64,000 bases of DNA from Temperatibacter marinus (GCF_031598375.1 NZ_CP123872.1:1488001-1552000); one strand, 5' to 3'. Positions 18,507 to 28,702 are shown, counted from the stretch's first letter. Made by a program: numbers and translations. The notes: generated from the letters alone by a model not told the origin.

Positions 18507-19799
18507 ATGGACACAGCTCAACAAGAGAATACCAACACGAGTATTCTACCAATGACAATCATTGGATTATTATTCTTTATCTTTGGATTTGTAACATGGC
18601 TGAATGGATCCTTGATGCCGTTCTTAAAGATAATTTGCGGGTTGAATGACTTTCAAACTTTCTTTGTAACATTTGCCTTCTACATCGCATATTTCGTGAT
18701 GGCTTTCCCCATGGCTTTGGTTTTGAAAAAGACAGGGTATCGTAACGGGATGGCTTTAGGGCTTGCGATTATGGCCGTCGGTTCATTGTTATTCATTCCT
18801 GCAGCGTTTTCTGCTGAATATTGGGTCTTTTTGATTGCCTTATTTGTTCTTGCTACAGGATTAACGATCTTGCAGACAGCTTCGAACCCCTATGTGGTTT
18901 TTGTGGGGCCAAAAGAGTCGGCTGCGATGCGTATCTCTATCATGGGAATAATTAATAAAGCTGCTGGTGTCGTCGTACCAATTGTCTTTGCAGCGATTAT
19001 TCTATCAGGCCTTGATAGTTCACCTGAAGCCCTTGCAAAGTTGACAGAGGCTGAAATTCAAGAATTGTCCGAGCGTTTAGTCATGCCTTATATTTATATG
19101 GCTGTTGCTCTCTTTTTCCTTATTGGCTTGGTTAAGTTTACTAATTTACCAGAGATCCAAACGGAGGAAGATGAAGGCGGGGAAGAAAAAGGCAACATTC
19201 TTCAATTCCCTCAAGTCATTCTAGGAACTGTTGCTCTCTTCTGTTATGTGGGAGTGGAAGTGATTGCAGGGGATTCTATCGGTGTCTTTGGATCCAATTT
19301 AAACGTGCCTCATTTTGCTTCACTGACGTCCTATACAATGGTGTTTATGGTGCTAGGGTATATCTTGGGCGTCGTCGGTATCCCTCGTTTCTTCAGTCAA
19401 ACTCAAGCTTTGGTTGGTTCTGGTATTGCCGGTTGCGCTTGTATTGTTGGTATTCTACTTTCAGATCCAACATCAAGTGGCTTGTCTGAGATCCTATTTG
19501 GTTGGACAGGGATTGCTACAATTCCTAATCCAGTTTTATTTGTCGCTTTAATGGGGATGGCTCATGCGCTGGTTTGGCCTGCTGTATGGCCACTTGCCTT
19601 GGAAGGCCTTGGAAAATATACCGCTCAAGGATCTGCTCTTTTGATTATGGGGATTGTCGGCGGCGCTATCGTGCCGATGGCTTTTGGGAGTATAGCTGAA
19701 GGTGGTGGGGATATGCAGTCAGCTTATCTACTCTGCTTGCCTCTTTATCTCTATATTCTCTATTATGCTCTTAGAGGGCATAAGAAAAGGACTTGGTAG
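18507..19799 (+). CDS. nagP: MFS sugar transporter, GlcNAc permease (FHS family)
   Basis: A 430-residue major facilitator protein with about twelve transmembrane helices and a charged middle loop (EIQTEEDEGGEEKG). It belongs to the FucP-like fucose/galactose/glucose proton symporter group. The N-terminal segment FFIFGFVTWLNGSLMPFLK and the ILQTASNPYVVFVGP motif are typical. Members located between nagA and GlcNAc genes are called NagP; substrate assignment here rests on operon position. A strong rho-independent terminator follows 23 bases after the stop and ends the acs-nagB-nagA-nagP unit. Confidence 0.87.
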   Translation: MDTAQQENTNTSILPMTIIGLLFFIFGFVTWLNGSLMPFLKIICGLNDFQTFFVTFAFYIAYFVMAFPMALVLKKTGYRNGMALGLAIMAVGSLLFIPAAFSAEYWVFLIALFVLATGLTILQTASNPYVVFVGPKESAAMRISIMGIINKAAGVVVPIVFAAIILSGLDSSPEALAKLTEAEIQELSERLVMPYIYMAVALFFLIGLVKFTNLPEIQTEEDEGGEEKGNILQFPQVILGTVALFCYVGVEVIAGDSIGVFGSNLNVPHFASLTSYTMVFMVLGYILGVVGIPRFFSQTQALVGSGIAGCACIVGILLSDPTSSGLSEILFGWTGIATIPNPVLFVALMGMAHALVWPAVWPLALEGLGKYTAQGSALLIMGIVGGAIVPMAFGSIAEGGGDMQSAYLLCLPLYLYILYYALRGHKKRTW

Positions 19800-19821
19800 A
19801 TATAAGACCGTTTCCTACGAT

Positions 19822-19849
19822 AAGGCCCGCCAAGAGCGGGCCTTTTTTT
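19822..19849. terminator. Rho-independent terminator after nagP
   Basis: A perfect 9-bp stem AAGGCCCGC (19822-19830) and GCGGGCCTT (19836-19844) with a five-base loop, followed by seven T residues on the plus strand. The minus strand also presents a stem followed by TT, so it may help end the convergent hexosaminidase transcript. Confidence 0.93.
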
Positions 19850-19883
19850 ATTTTAAATCTATCTCTTAAGAGAGGAGACTTCC

Positions 19884-22193
19884 TTATCTAAGCGTTACTT
19901 TATCAAGGCCCCAAAGATTATGGCCAATGCCAAAATTCGTGATGGCAGGCCTTGCAAATTTAAAGCAAAGGTCGGTTGCGCCGTCGAAGGTCTTTGGTAG
20001 GTCTGCTGAGAAATTTGTTAGACCATGATTGCCAAGAGCTGGCGTGAGGCTGAGGGACAGTAAAGGTTTGCCTTCGCAGACACCCTCATAGATGTTCAAT
20101 TCACCGTCTTTAGAAGTAGGCGTATCGAATTTCACATGCTTCCAATCTGCACCAATTTGGAAATTAAATGGAATTTGACCAACCACCAACTCAAGAGTTT
20201 TTACATCTTTAAGGTCTGCTCCTTTGTAAATCCAACAGGGATGTAAGATATTCATATTAAAGGAAGCTCTGTCCTTGCTCTCTGGATAATCATCATCAAG
20301 TTTCAGATGGTAGCCTGCGTCACACACTTCAAGCGTATCATCAGTTCTCATTGAGAGACTTACCTTATCCAGTTTAAGTGAGGTCGGCGCACTGAGAATT
20401 TGGTCACCTTTAAAACGAGAAGTTATTAGTGTATCATTCTTGTTTAGGGTGAGAGGATCGGTATAAATCGGGTCTGACGCACTAACAGACTCTTTATTAA
20501 TCGCATAGTGTATTGCCCCAACATCCAGTTGAGAGGAGAGAGAAACAATGCGCTGCTCATCATCAGGGGCAGTAATATTAGGCCTGACTTCAAAAGCGAC
20601 ATCAGCATAGGCGATGTTGAGTTTGTTATACCAATTAAACAGAGCGGGAAGTCTCTGCATGAAATTGTTAAAATCTCTTTCTTTTGACGACCATGCTGCC
20701 TCTGATATAGCGGCTGCACGAGGAAACGTCATATGCATGACTTGGTTATTTGTGCGCATATGCTCCGTCCAAATATTCCCTTGAGCGCCGAGAACGAAAT
20801 GGGCGCCCTCTGTGCCTTGTAACTCTTTGGGGATAGGCTCATACATATAAACATTCTCTAGCGGCGTAAGAGAAGCGAGTGCAGGGCGTCCTGTGGGCTC
20901 TCTCTCGCTTGTAGATTGATGCATGTCTAGATAAAGGGTTGGCCAAGGACTCATAATAACGGTGTGGCCTTTATGAGCTGCCTCGATGCCGCCCTTTTCA
21001 CCGCGCCATGACATAACGGTGGCAGTTTTATGAATATCTCCACCTTCTAGAATTTCGTCCCAACCAATCATTTTACGACCGTATTTAGAGAGGAATTGGT
21101 CAAAGTGCCGTGTAAAATAAGGCTGGATACCTTCAACTGTCTCAATGCCAAGCTCTGCCATGCGCTGCGCGGTTCTTGGATCTTCTTTCCACTGGTTCTT
21201 TTGGACTTCATCACCGCCAAGGTGAATATATTCACTCGGGAAAAGATCCATCACTTCAAGAAGAATATCTTCAAGATAATCGAATGTTTTCTCTTCTAAA
21301 TTATAGGTATATTCAAAAATGCCCCAATCCGCAGAAACATCCATTTTACCTGAAAGATTTACACCGTGTTCAGGATAAGCTGCAAGCGCTGATTGAGCAT
21401 GGCCAGGAAGACCAATTTCTGGCACGATGGTAATATGTTTTGCTGCCGCGTAAGCAACAATTTCTTTGACCTGTTCTTGAGTATAGAAACCACCAATTTT
21501 CTTTGGCTCGCCAGTCGCTGGGTCAAGGATCGCCCGAGCACCTTCCCCTGCAGGCACACGGTATGCACCTACATTTGTAAGCTCTGGATATTTTTTGATT
21601 TCAATACGCCAGCCTTGATCGTCCACCAAATGCCACTGCAGAATATTGAATTTATGGAGACTCATCCAGTCAATCATATCTTTAACAAAAGCGGCCCCTT
21701 GGAAGTGGCGGCCTTCATCCAACATTAAACCACGCCATTTGAAACGCGGTTTATCTTCAATTTTTACAAAGGGAAGGGGCTTGCCAGAATCAAAATGATG
21801 CGTGAATAATTGCCAGAATGTTGCCATGCCATAATAAAGACCTGCTTCGTCTTCGGCCTTAATCTCAATTCCATTTTCTGAGACATCCAGTGAATATCCT
21901 TCAGGACCTGTGAGGCTGTCGACCAAGTCGAAAGAAAGCTTTGCCCCTGCTGAGGTTGATTTGAATGAGTGACCATATGTTTTGGTCATCAGAGAATTAA
22001 GCAGTTCAATTGTTTTGTCATGCCCTGAAAGTTCAAAGTCAAAATTGATCGGTACAGTCTTATGAGCTGTGTGCTCGATGGACTGAGGTTTTGGGATGAT
22101 TGGTAAGAAGAGCTCTTGTGGTTCCCCTTGAGAGACATAGTAAAAGCCGCCTAAAAGTAAGGCTGTAATTACAAGGATAGCTTTGAGTTTCAT
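19884..22193 (-). CDS. Beta-N-acetylhexosaminidase, GH20
   Basis: A 769-residue glycoside hydrolase family 20 enzyme. An N-terminal hydrophobic segment (about residues 3-20) exports or anchors it. A GH20b-like domain is followed by the catalytic barrel with RGLMLDEGRHF, LQWHLVDDQGWR and the catalytic pair D328-E329 in HLGGDEV. About 200 C-terminal residues form an extra beta-rich domain, perhaps carbohydrate-binding. It removes terminal GlcNAc or GalNAc from chitooligosaccharides or glycans, using substrate-assisted catalysis. It is the last gene of the run glk, TonB receptor, SapC, two halogenase-like genes, and probably works in the periplasm to supply GlcNAc. Confidence 0.92.
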   Translation of the reverse strand: MKLKAILVITALLLGGFYYVSQGEPQELFLPIIPKPQSIEHTAHKTVPINFDFELSGHDKTIELLNSLMTKTYGHSFKSTSAGAKLSFDLVDSLTGPEGYSLDVSENGIEIKAEDEAGLYYGMATFWQLFTHHFDSGKPLPFVKIEDKPRFKWRGLMLDEGRHFQGAAFVKDMIDWMSLHKFNILQWHLVDDQGWRIEIKKYPELTNVGAYRVPAGEGARAILDPATGEPKKIGGFYTQEQVKEIVAYAAAKHITIVPEIGLPGHAQSALAAYPEHGVNLSGKMDVSADWGIFEYTYNLEEKTFDYLEDILLEVMDLFPSEYIHLGGDEVQKNQWKEDPRTAQRMAELGIETVEGIQPYFTRHFDQFLSKYGRKMIGWDEILEGGDIHKTATVMSWRGEKGGIEAAHKGHTVIMSPWPTLYLDMHQSTSEREPTGRPALASLTPLENVYMYEPIPKELQGTEGAHFVLGAQGNIWTEHMRTNNQVMHMTFPRAAAISEAAWSSKERDFNNFMQRLPALFNWYNKLNIAYADVAFEVRPNITAPDDEQRIVSLSSQLDVGAIHYAINKESVSASDPIYTDPLTLNKNDTLITSRFKGDQILSAPTSLKLDKVSLSMRTDDTLEVCDAGYHLKLDDDYPESKDRASFNMNILHPCWIYKGADLKDVKTLELVVGQIPFNFQIGADWKHVKFDTPTSKDGELNIYEGVCEGKPLLSLSLTPALGNHGLTNFSADLPKTFDGATDLCFKFARPAITNFGIGHNLWGLDKVTLR

Positions 22194-22209
22194 GGGTCAA
22201 ATTTCCCTT

Positions 22210-23736
22210 TTACAAATTTATCTGATTGAGATAATCCAAATGCGGCACGCTGTTGGATAAAACACGATTTGATTGGTTTTTTACGCGGTCAAAAACGTCT
22301 TTGCTGATTCCCTGATCTACGGAAAGCTTCAAGGCAGGATGATGTCCCATACCATAGAGAACATAGCGATAATTCTCATCTGTAAAGACAGTAGAATAAC
22401 TGCCCGCAAGATCTTGATATTCACAAATTTTATGGTGCCAAATTTGAAGCTGTTCTTTGAGCCAAGGTGTCTGGTTTACTGTTGCTGGCGCTTGCCTCCA
22501 GAAGTCGGTATCCTCTCTGTCCGTTAAGCAATAATGCAAAACAATGAATTGCTTCAGGTCTTGATAAAAACCATTCATCAACCGATTAAAACTGTCTCGA
22601 ACTGACTGATCAGTGTCGCCGTGGTCTAAATGGGTGGCTAATAAGCCGGCCGATAGATTGATCAGATGAAGACCCGTGGATTCCAAAGGTTCGATAAACC
22701 CGCCCGAAAGACCTATGGCAATACAATTGCCAACCCAGAATTCTTTGAGGCACCCTACGCGCATATCAAGATGGACAGATTTGATGACATCCGACTCAGC
22801 CCCTAAGAAATCACGCAGCTCTTGCTCGGCCTGGTCAGCACTAAGACGGTCGCCGTCGTAGACATAGCCTGTGCCTTGTCGGTTTGTTAAATCTATCTGC
22901 CACGCCCAGCCGTTGCTTAAGGCAGTCGCAACTGTATAGGAACGCGGTGATTCACCGTCTGGCATTGATCGCTGTAGGGCGACAGCTTTTGTACAGGGGA
23001 GTGCTTCTTTGAACGATTGCCAGTTGTCTTGCTTTAATTTGCTGATCAATAATGCCCGAAACCCCGTACAATCTAAGAAAACGTCCGCTTCAAACCGATC
23101 TCCATTTTCAGTCAGAACTGCCTGAATATTTTGCCCTTGGATTTCGACGTCATTCACAGTGGCTTCAATATGAGTGACACCATTTTCTATGGCAATTTTT
23201 CGTAAATATCTAGCCAACAGAACCGCATCAATATGATATCCATAGGGAACAAGGCCCTCATATTGACGGGATTGTCTACTCTTGGGGCTATGGCCATTTT
23301 TTGCTAGGGCTGTGCTCAGACAAACGCCTTCGTCAAAGCGCTCAAATTCATGACGGCCAGAAAGCATCCAAAGTGAATTAATATCCAAAAAGCTACCAGA
23401 AAGTTGGCTTTCAAAAGGATGAAAATATTCATGCATTGTTCCGTCAGCATGAGGTTTCATCCAGTTGCGGAACATAATACCTGTTTTTAGGGTTGCGTTG
23501 GTTTCTTTTAAAAGATCAAATTCGTTCAACCCCATCGCTTGAAAGAAGTATCGAATACTATGGACAGTGGCTTCCCCAACACCGATAATACCAATGTCTG
23601 GACTTTCTATGACAGTGATCTCGAAATTTTTCTCAGTGCTATTATAGAGTTTATTGAGGTAAAGTGCTGTCATCCAGCCTGCGGAACCACCGCCCACTAT
23701 GGTCAATTTCTTGATATTATCGGATGCATTTTTCAT
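22210..23736 (-). CDS. Tryptophan halogenase-like FAD protein (1)
   Basis: A 508-residue protein of the tryptophan halogenase family (PF04820). The FAD-binding loop GGGSAGWMTALYL is at residues about 15-27. The halogenase WxWxIP signature is altered: the sequence reads GWAWQIDL, so proline is missing, as in many members next to TonB receptors. Whether it halogenates anything is unknown; relatives in carbohydrate loci have no demonstrated role. It lies 18 bases downstream of a second family member and 16 bases before the hexosaminidase gene, so it belongs to the GlcNAc uptake operon. Confidence 0.82.
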   Translation of the reverse strand: MKNASDNIKKLTIVGGGSAGWMTALYLNKLYNSTEKNFEITVIESPDIGIIGVGEATVHSIRYFFQAMGLNEFDLLKETNATLKTGIMFRNWMKPHADGTMHEYFHPFESQLSGSFLDINSLWMLSGRHEFERFDEGVCLSTALAKNGHSPKSRQSRQYEGLVPYGYHIDAVLLARYLRKIAIENGVTHIEATVNDVEIQGQNIQAVLTENGDRFEADVFLDCTGFRALLISKLKQDNWQSFKEALPCTKAVALQRSMPDGESPRSYTVATALSNGWAWQIDLTNRQGTGYVYDGDRLSADQAEQELRDFLGAESDVIKSVHLDMRVGCLKEFWVGNCIAIGLSGGFIEPLESTGLHLINLSAGLLATHLDHGDTDQSVRDSFNRLMNGFYQDLKQFIVLHYCLTDREDTDFWRQAPATVNQTPWLKEQLQIWHHKICEYQDLAGSYSTVFTDENYRYVLYGMGHHPALKLSVDQGISKDVFDRVKNQSNRVLSNSVPHLDYLNQINL

Positions 23737-23754
23737 GGCAGTCTCCTCGGGGCC

Positions 23755-25314
23755 TCATAAGGTTTGCAGACCGTATTTTTGAATACGCCTAATGAGATCT
23801 CTGTGGGGGATTAATTGGGGCTCAAGCTGTTTATTATACTGCTGAATCGCTTCAAAATCATCTTGGGCTTTGGCCAGATCAGCATAACGTGATTTCAGAG
23901 GTTCAATGTCAGTTTTGAATTCCATACCATTCAAGACATATTGGTAATTCTCAAGATTGAAAATCTCTAGGCGGCTGGAAAAATCGTAAGCACTCGGTAA
24001 GCTATGCTGCCAGTAATGCAATTTATCTTGTAAGCTCTGAGGGATAGAATTGGCGTGACAGTTGTCCAACCAAAAGTCGCTGTCTGTCCTTTGTGAAGTG
24101 CAGTAGTGTAGCTTGATGAAATCAATGACCTTATCCCAGGTGAGTTTTAGGCGTTGGTTAAAACGGTCGGCAACCACAGGGATTGTTTCAGTTGTTGCAG
24201 GGAATTGTTCTGCTAGCATACGGGCTGTAGCGTCGAACATCAGAAGGCCAGTTGCTTCTAAGGGCTCGACAAACCCTTGGCTAAGGCCGACCGCGATGCA
24301 ATTCTTTTCCCAGAGCTTTTCTCGATAGCCCACTTTCATTTTGATCTGCCGCGTTGAAATTTCATCTGCTTTGTCTCCAAGGGACACGCGAGCATAGTCA
24401 CGGATAACTTTTTCTGCCGCCTCGTGTGATGTATGATGAGAGGAATATACATAGCCTGTGCCTCGTCGCTCCATCAGGCCAATATCCCAAATCCATCCGG
24501 CCTCTTTGGCTGTGGCTATGGTGTGACAAGGCAGGTGATCATCTGGACCATAAGGCAGTTGTGCAGCTAGGGCGTAATCTGCGAATAAGATATGGGACTT
24601 ATCGATAAAAGGGATGTCAAGAGTTTCCCCAAGAAGAAGAGAACGGAACCCGGTACAGTCAATAAAAATATCTGCACAGAGTTCTCCGACTGTGTCAGTT
24701 GACAGGGAGAGGATCGTACCATCTTCGGCTTGCTTAACAGTGGTCATTTCCCCCTTCACGTGGGAAATGCCTAATTTTTCAACGCCAAATTTCGTGAGAT
24801 AGGCTGCAAATTTAGCTGCATCAAGGTGGTAGGCATAGCTTGTCAGGCCCTCATATTCGTTGTGGGTCATGGTCTTGGGGCCATACCCTTTATCGCACAT
24901 CATGCCCTGAACAGAGAGAGCATCTACATAAGATTGATTGCCGCAAGCGCCTAAGTGATAATAAGGGCTGAGATCAATGTCTTGTTTCATGGGATAATCA
25001 AAAATATGGTGATAGCTATGGCCACCTTCAGCGGGGCTACGGAGCCAATCAACAAATTTGATACTTTGTTTGAAAGTGGCATCACACTCTCGGATGAAAT
25101 CTGTCTCACTGATGCCTAGATATTTTAGGCTATCTCGCATGGCAGGTACGGTACCTTCACCGACGCCTACAGTCGGGATATTAGGAGATTCAAGCAGGGT
25201 GACTTTTGGGCCACCCTGATTAGGTTTGAGATGTTTTGCCAGATGAACTGCCGTTAACCAACCGGCAGTTCCACCGCCTACAATAAGAATATGGTCTATG
25301 GCTTTTGCCGGCAT
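23755..25314 (-). CDS. Tryptophan halogenase-like FAD protein (2)
   Basis: A 519-residue paralogue of the next gene, with FAD loop GGGTAGWLTAVHL at the N-terminus, ATFKQSIKFVDW around the position of the halogenase catalytic lysine, and WIWDIGLMERRGTGYVY in place of the WxWxIP motif (again without proline). The two proteins share the family fold but differ over most of their length, so the duplication is old. It starts eight bases after the SapC-like gene. Function is unknown beyond membership of the flavin-dependent halogenase family. Confidence 0.82.
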   Translation of the reverse strand: MPAKAIDHILIVGGGTAGWLTAVHLAKHLKPNQGGPKVTLLESPNIPTVGVGEGTVPAMRDSLKYLGISETDFIRECDATFKQSIKFVDWLRSPAEGGHSYHHIFDYPMKQDIDLSPYYHLGACGNQSYVDALSVQGMMCDKGYGPKTMTHNEYEGLTSYAYHLDAAKFAAYLTKFGVEKLGISHVKGEMTTVKQAEDGTILSLSTDTVGELCADIFIDCTGFRSLLLGETLDIPFIDKSHILFADYALAAQLPYGPDDHLPCHTIATAKEAGWIWDIGLMERRGTGYVYSSHHTSHEAAEKVIRDYARVSLGDKADEISTRQIKMKVGYREKLWEKNCIAVGLSQGFVEPLEATGLLMFDATARMLAEQFPATTETIPVVADRFNQRLKLTWDKVIDFIKLHYCTSQRTDSDFWLDNCHANSIPQSLQDKLHYWQHSLPSAYDFSSRLEIFNLENYQYVLNGMEFKTDIEPLKSRYADLAKAQDDFEAIQQYNKQLEPQLIPHRDLIRRIQKYGLQTL

Positions 25315-25322
25315 TGGGTCTC

Positions 25323-26015
25323 CTACTTTCCAGATTTTCTACGTGCGAGAGTATGCACTTGGTGCATCGACGCAAGCTGTGCATACATCACAGCCATTAG
25401 TCCGCGCTTGTGGAAATCCAGAACCACATCGTCAGCCAGATCCATAAGTTTTTCTTCGTCAATGAAGTAGAGGCCATCAATATTGAATTTTTCGCCATTG
25501 ATTTCGAGGTTCATTGATTGTGATTTTAGCAAATTGTGATTCACAAGAGTTTGGGCATAGCCATCTGTGGCTTGTAGGCGATCATAATAGTCAAGCATAC
25601 GATCGCGAAACTTTGTCATGAATTCTGTCATCTCGCCGTCTTCTGTAAACAGTGCTTCGCCTTCTGTTTCTGAGAAGCAAGGGCTATCTTCAATAATACC
25701 CAGTGTGATTTTATCTTCCCCAGCAGGTAAGATTTTAAATGGATAAAGGGTGGCGACAAGAGGTACAAAAGCACCATCCCACTTGCCATTCACATTGAAT
25801 AAATTTTCACCTTGGCTAATGCCACAAAGTAACACGGCCTGAAATTGGCCTGTTTCAGAGTTCTTAACAAAAACAATCGGGCCTTGAGACCCAACGGTTG
25901 GAAATTCGTGTGCAACAACAGGGATAATTTGGGCATCTTTTAAATGCTCAATATCTTGTTTCGCGAGTTTAAAATTTCGGTGGACATCATTTCCTAGTGG
26001 AACGAGTTTTGCCAT
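25323..26015 (-). CDS. SapC family protein
   Basis: A 230-residue protein of the SapC family (PF07277), named for a surface-layer gene in Campylobacter. The conserved start MAKLVPLGNDVHRNFKL and the FPTVGSQGPIVFVKN region are present. No signal peptide is seen. I take the ATG at 26015 because GGGAGA lies just upstream; the frame is open another 75 bases without a ribosome binding site. SapC-like genes recur next to TonB receptors and halogenase-like genes in Alphaproteobacteria and Xanthomonads, but their biochemical role is unknown. It is 105 bases downstream of the receptor gene. Confidence 0.8.
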   Translation of the reverse strand: MAKLVPLGNDVHRNFKLAKQDIEHLKDAQIIPVVAHEFPTVGSQGPIVFVKNSETGQFQAVLLCGISQGENLFNVNGKWDGAFVPLVATLYPFKILPAGEDKITLGIIEDSPCFSETEGEALFTEDGEMTEFMTKFRDRMLDYYDRLQATDGYAQTLVNHNLLKSQSMNLEINGEKFNIDGLYFIDEEKLMDLADDVVLDFHKRGLMAVMYAQLASMHQVHTLARRKSGK

Positions 26016-26120
26016 TTCATTTCTCCCTATAGCAATTTTCACAGACCTTAGCAAAGTAATGAATGGGTTCGCAATTTGAAAAGGGGGCAAAACCCCCTTT
26101 TCTTTATCTTTTCATCTTTT

Positions 26121-28670
26121 TTAGTACTTGAAGCTTACGCCAAGAGTAACGCGGCGTGCGCCTTCATACTGATAGAGAGGGAAATCGTTGATAAACCCTG
26201 ATCCTGGAGAAGCATTGCGGTTGTTACCATATTGCAGGCTATCTTCTTTCAGAAGGTTGTTGATATCCAGTTTCAGTGTGATGTTATCGTCATAGAAGTA
26301 AGACGCTGAAAGGTCTAAGCTTCCAAAATCATCATGCAAACGGTTACCATAAGCACCAACTTCACGTAGCATGTACTGTGAGCGCCAGTTGTAGGATAAA
26401 CGTGCATTCATCACATCGTTTTCAAAGTATGTTGAAACGTTATAAGAATGCTTAGAGCTATCTGTTAGAACTTTATTAGCATCAGTAAACTGATCAGATC
26501 CAACATCACTGTCTGTATAGGTGTAGTTTGCAAGTAAACCAAAGCCGTTACCAAAGTCTTGCTGGTACTGAACCTCTAGACCTTTGATTGACGCAGAGCC
26601 GCCGTTTCCAAGTTCTTGAACTGTCCACCCTGCAGCAGCTTCATCAGCATCTGGAAGATTGAACGGAATATCAGCTGAAGACGCTTGATAGGAAGTGTTT
26701 GTTACAAAATTCTTCACTTTCTTGTAGAAAAGACCACCAGAAAGAATAGAGCCTTCATCGAAATACCATTCTACAGCAAAATCAATTTGATCTGATGTAA
26801 AAGGCTTCAGTCCTACATTACCAACAATCCAGAATTGGTTATCAGGAAGAGAATCGTTTGTACCGGTTACATTCGGATTGACATACATATCAACATATTG
26901 AGGACGTGTAATCACACGAGAAGCACTGGCACGAACGACAACATCTTCTGCAGCATCGAAAGCAATGTTAAAGCTAGGAAGTAACTTGTTATAAGAAGCT
27001 TCTGCTTGGCCTCTAACACCGTCCAAATAGTATGTAGATGTAGCATCAGTACTTACCCAGCGTACACCAACGTTACCACGGAAGCTATCGCCTTCAAAAT
27101 TTGCCATCGCATAAAGGCTTAGGTTTTTCTCATCAATTTGTGAGTAAGCGCCTAAGTCTTCTGTTTCGCCGATAATTGCGTTTTTAGCAGCAGCGAATAC
27201 AGAATCCATATCATAAAACGGCATTTGCATATTGCGGTAGCCCACATCGAGGAGGCCATCTTGAACGCCTGTGAAAGATGCAGAATAAGCTGGATCTACA
27301 TCAAAAACAAAACGACGGCTTACTGTATTGTGGTCAGAATAACGAACACCAGCTTTAATGCTGTTAATAGCGCCGTATTCAACGTCATATGTTACATCTG
27401 ATTGAATATATGTTTCTTGATCTGTTTTTGGTGTTTTATTGAAACTTTCACCAAGAGCATGGTTCAGAGCACCGGCATCGAAGTTTGCGATATCAAAGCC
27501 GCCAAGATCCCACTCAAGTGTATCACCAGTATAGTCATACGAATAAGCTGTTAGGTCAGCATTGTTTGAGCCGCCTAGAAGCAATTCTAGGTCTGTACCA
27601 CCAGAAGCTTCTGTGTGGCCGGCCTGGAATTCAACTGTATAACCATCACCTTCGTGTGTTACATCGATGTCGTATACGCGAGACTTCATGGTCGCTTGAC
27701 GAGGACGTAATTCTGTTACACCGACATTCAGTTGACCTTCAACATAAGTTCCAAGACGTGTTTCAGATGATGGGCCTGGGTTAGCACACCAGCTACAGTT
27801 GTTCATTGTGAGCCAGAAAGCACTGTTTACGTTATCCGCACCCATTTCCATGTCAACAAGGTTGACGACAACATCTGTGCTTTCGTTCGGTGTAAACTGA
27901 ATCGCAGCTGTAAGAGCACGACGTTTACGATCCTGTTGGAAAGCTACTGGGCCTGCACCCCATTCCCAAAATGCTTCGCTACCTTGACGCTGAAGCTGAC
28001 GACGCTGGTAAACCCCAGAAACGAGAACACCAAATGTTTCTTCGTCGTTTTTCCAAGAGAACATGCCAGAAACTTGTGGGTCTGTTGTTGAGCTATCATC
28101 TGTACGAGCAAGCTCTGCAGAGCCGTACATTGTCATGCTATCAAGGTCGAGTGGCTTACGTGTGTTAATGATAACAGTACCACCTACGCCGCCTTCAACA
28201 AGATCTGCCTGTGAAGATTTGTAAACTTCAATGTCGCCAACCAATTCAGATGGGAGAAGTGTATAGTTAAATGAACGACGTGCTGGCTCAAATACGAACC
28301 ATCCTGTCGATGCAACATTCTGCCCATTCAATGATGTTTTTGTAAAACCAGCGCCTGCACCACGAATAGAGACATCTGACCCTTCACCAAAAGATCTTTG
28401 AATTGTAACACCAGGAATACGCTGTAGAGATTCAGCAACGTTTTTATCAGGAAATTTACCGATATCTTCCGCTGAAATAGCATCAACCTGTGCTGTAGCA
28501 TTCCGCTTAACATTCAAGGCTTGTTTCAAGCCTCCACGGATGCCAGTTACGACGATTTCCTCAAGATCTTCACTGTCTTGAGCATTTGCTGGATTGACTG
28601 CCCCAACCGTAAGAGCCATTACTGCTGCCATGCTGACAGAAGAATATAGGCGTGACGTACGATTATTCAT
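26121..28670 (-). CDS. TonB-dependent receptor
   Basis: An 849-residue outer-membrane receptor. A signal peptide (to about residue 30, ending ANAQD) precedes the TonB box region EEIVVTGIRGG, then the plug domain (DISAEDIGKFPDKNVAESLQ-like segment through GGTVIINTRKP) and a 22-strand barrel ending VTLGVSFKY, with the terminal aromatic residue used for barrel assembly. Receptors of this subtype carry carbohydrates. With the hexosaminidase and nag genes, chitooligosaccharide or GlcNAc-glycan uptake is likely. The ATG at 28670 has GGAGGGAG upstream. A small inverted repeat lies about 35 bases before it. Confidence 0.9.
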   Translation of the reverse strand: MNNRTSRLYSSVSMAAVMALTVGAVNPANAQDSEDLEEIVVTGIRGGLKQALNVKRNATAQVDAISAEDIGKFPDKNVAESLQRIPGVTIQRSFGEGSDVSIRGAGAGFTKTSLNGQNVASTGWFVFEPARRSFNYTLLPSELVGDIEVYKSSQADLVEGGVGGTVIINTRKPLDLDSMTMYGSAELARTDDSSTTDPQVSGMFSWKNDEETFGVLVSGVYQRRQLQRQGSEAFWEWGAGPVAFQQDRKRRALTAAIQFTPNESTDVVVNLVDMEMGADNVNSAFWLTMNNCSWCANPGPSSETRLGTYVEGQLNVGVTELRPRQATMKSRVYDIDVTHEGDGYTVEFQAGHTEASGGTDLELLLGGSNNADLTAYSYDYTGDTLEWDLGGFDIANFDAGALNHALGESFNKTPKTDQETYIQSDVTYDVEYGAINSIKAGVRYSDHNTVSRRFVFDVDPAYSASFTGVQDGLLDVGYRNMQMPFYDMDSVFAAAKNAIIGETEDLGAYSQIDEKNLSLYAMANFEGDSFRGNVGVRWVSTDATSTYYLDGVRGQAEASYNKLLPSFNIAFDAAEDVVVRASASRVITRPQYVDMYVNPNVTGTNDSLPDNQFWIVGNVGLKPFTSDQIDFAVEWYFDEGSILSGGLFYKKVKNFVTNTSYQASSADIPFNLPDADEAAAGWTVQELGNGGSASIKGLEVQYQQDFGNGFGLLANYTYTDSDVGSDQFTDANKVLTDSSKHSYNVSTYFENDVMNARLSYNWRSQYMLREVGAYGNRLHDDFGSLDLSASYFYDDNITLKLDINNLLKEDSLQYGNNRNASPGSGFINDFPLYQYEGARRVTLGVSFKY

Positions 28671-28702
28671 GTCTCCCTCCTTCACTTTCTTTTCACTTTA
28701 TT

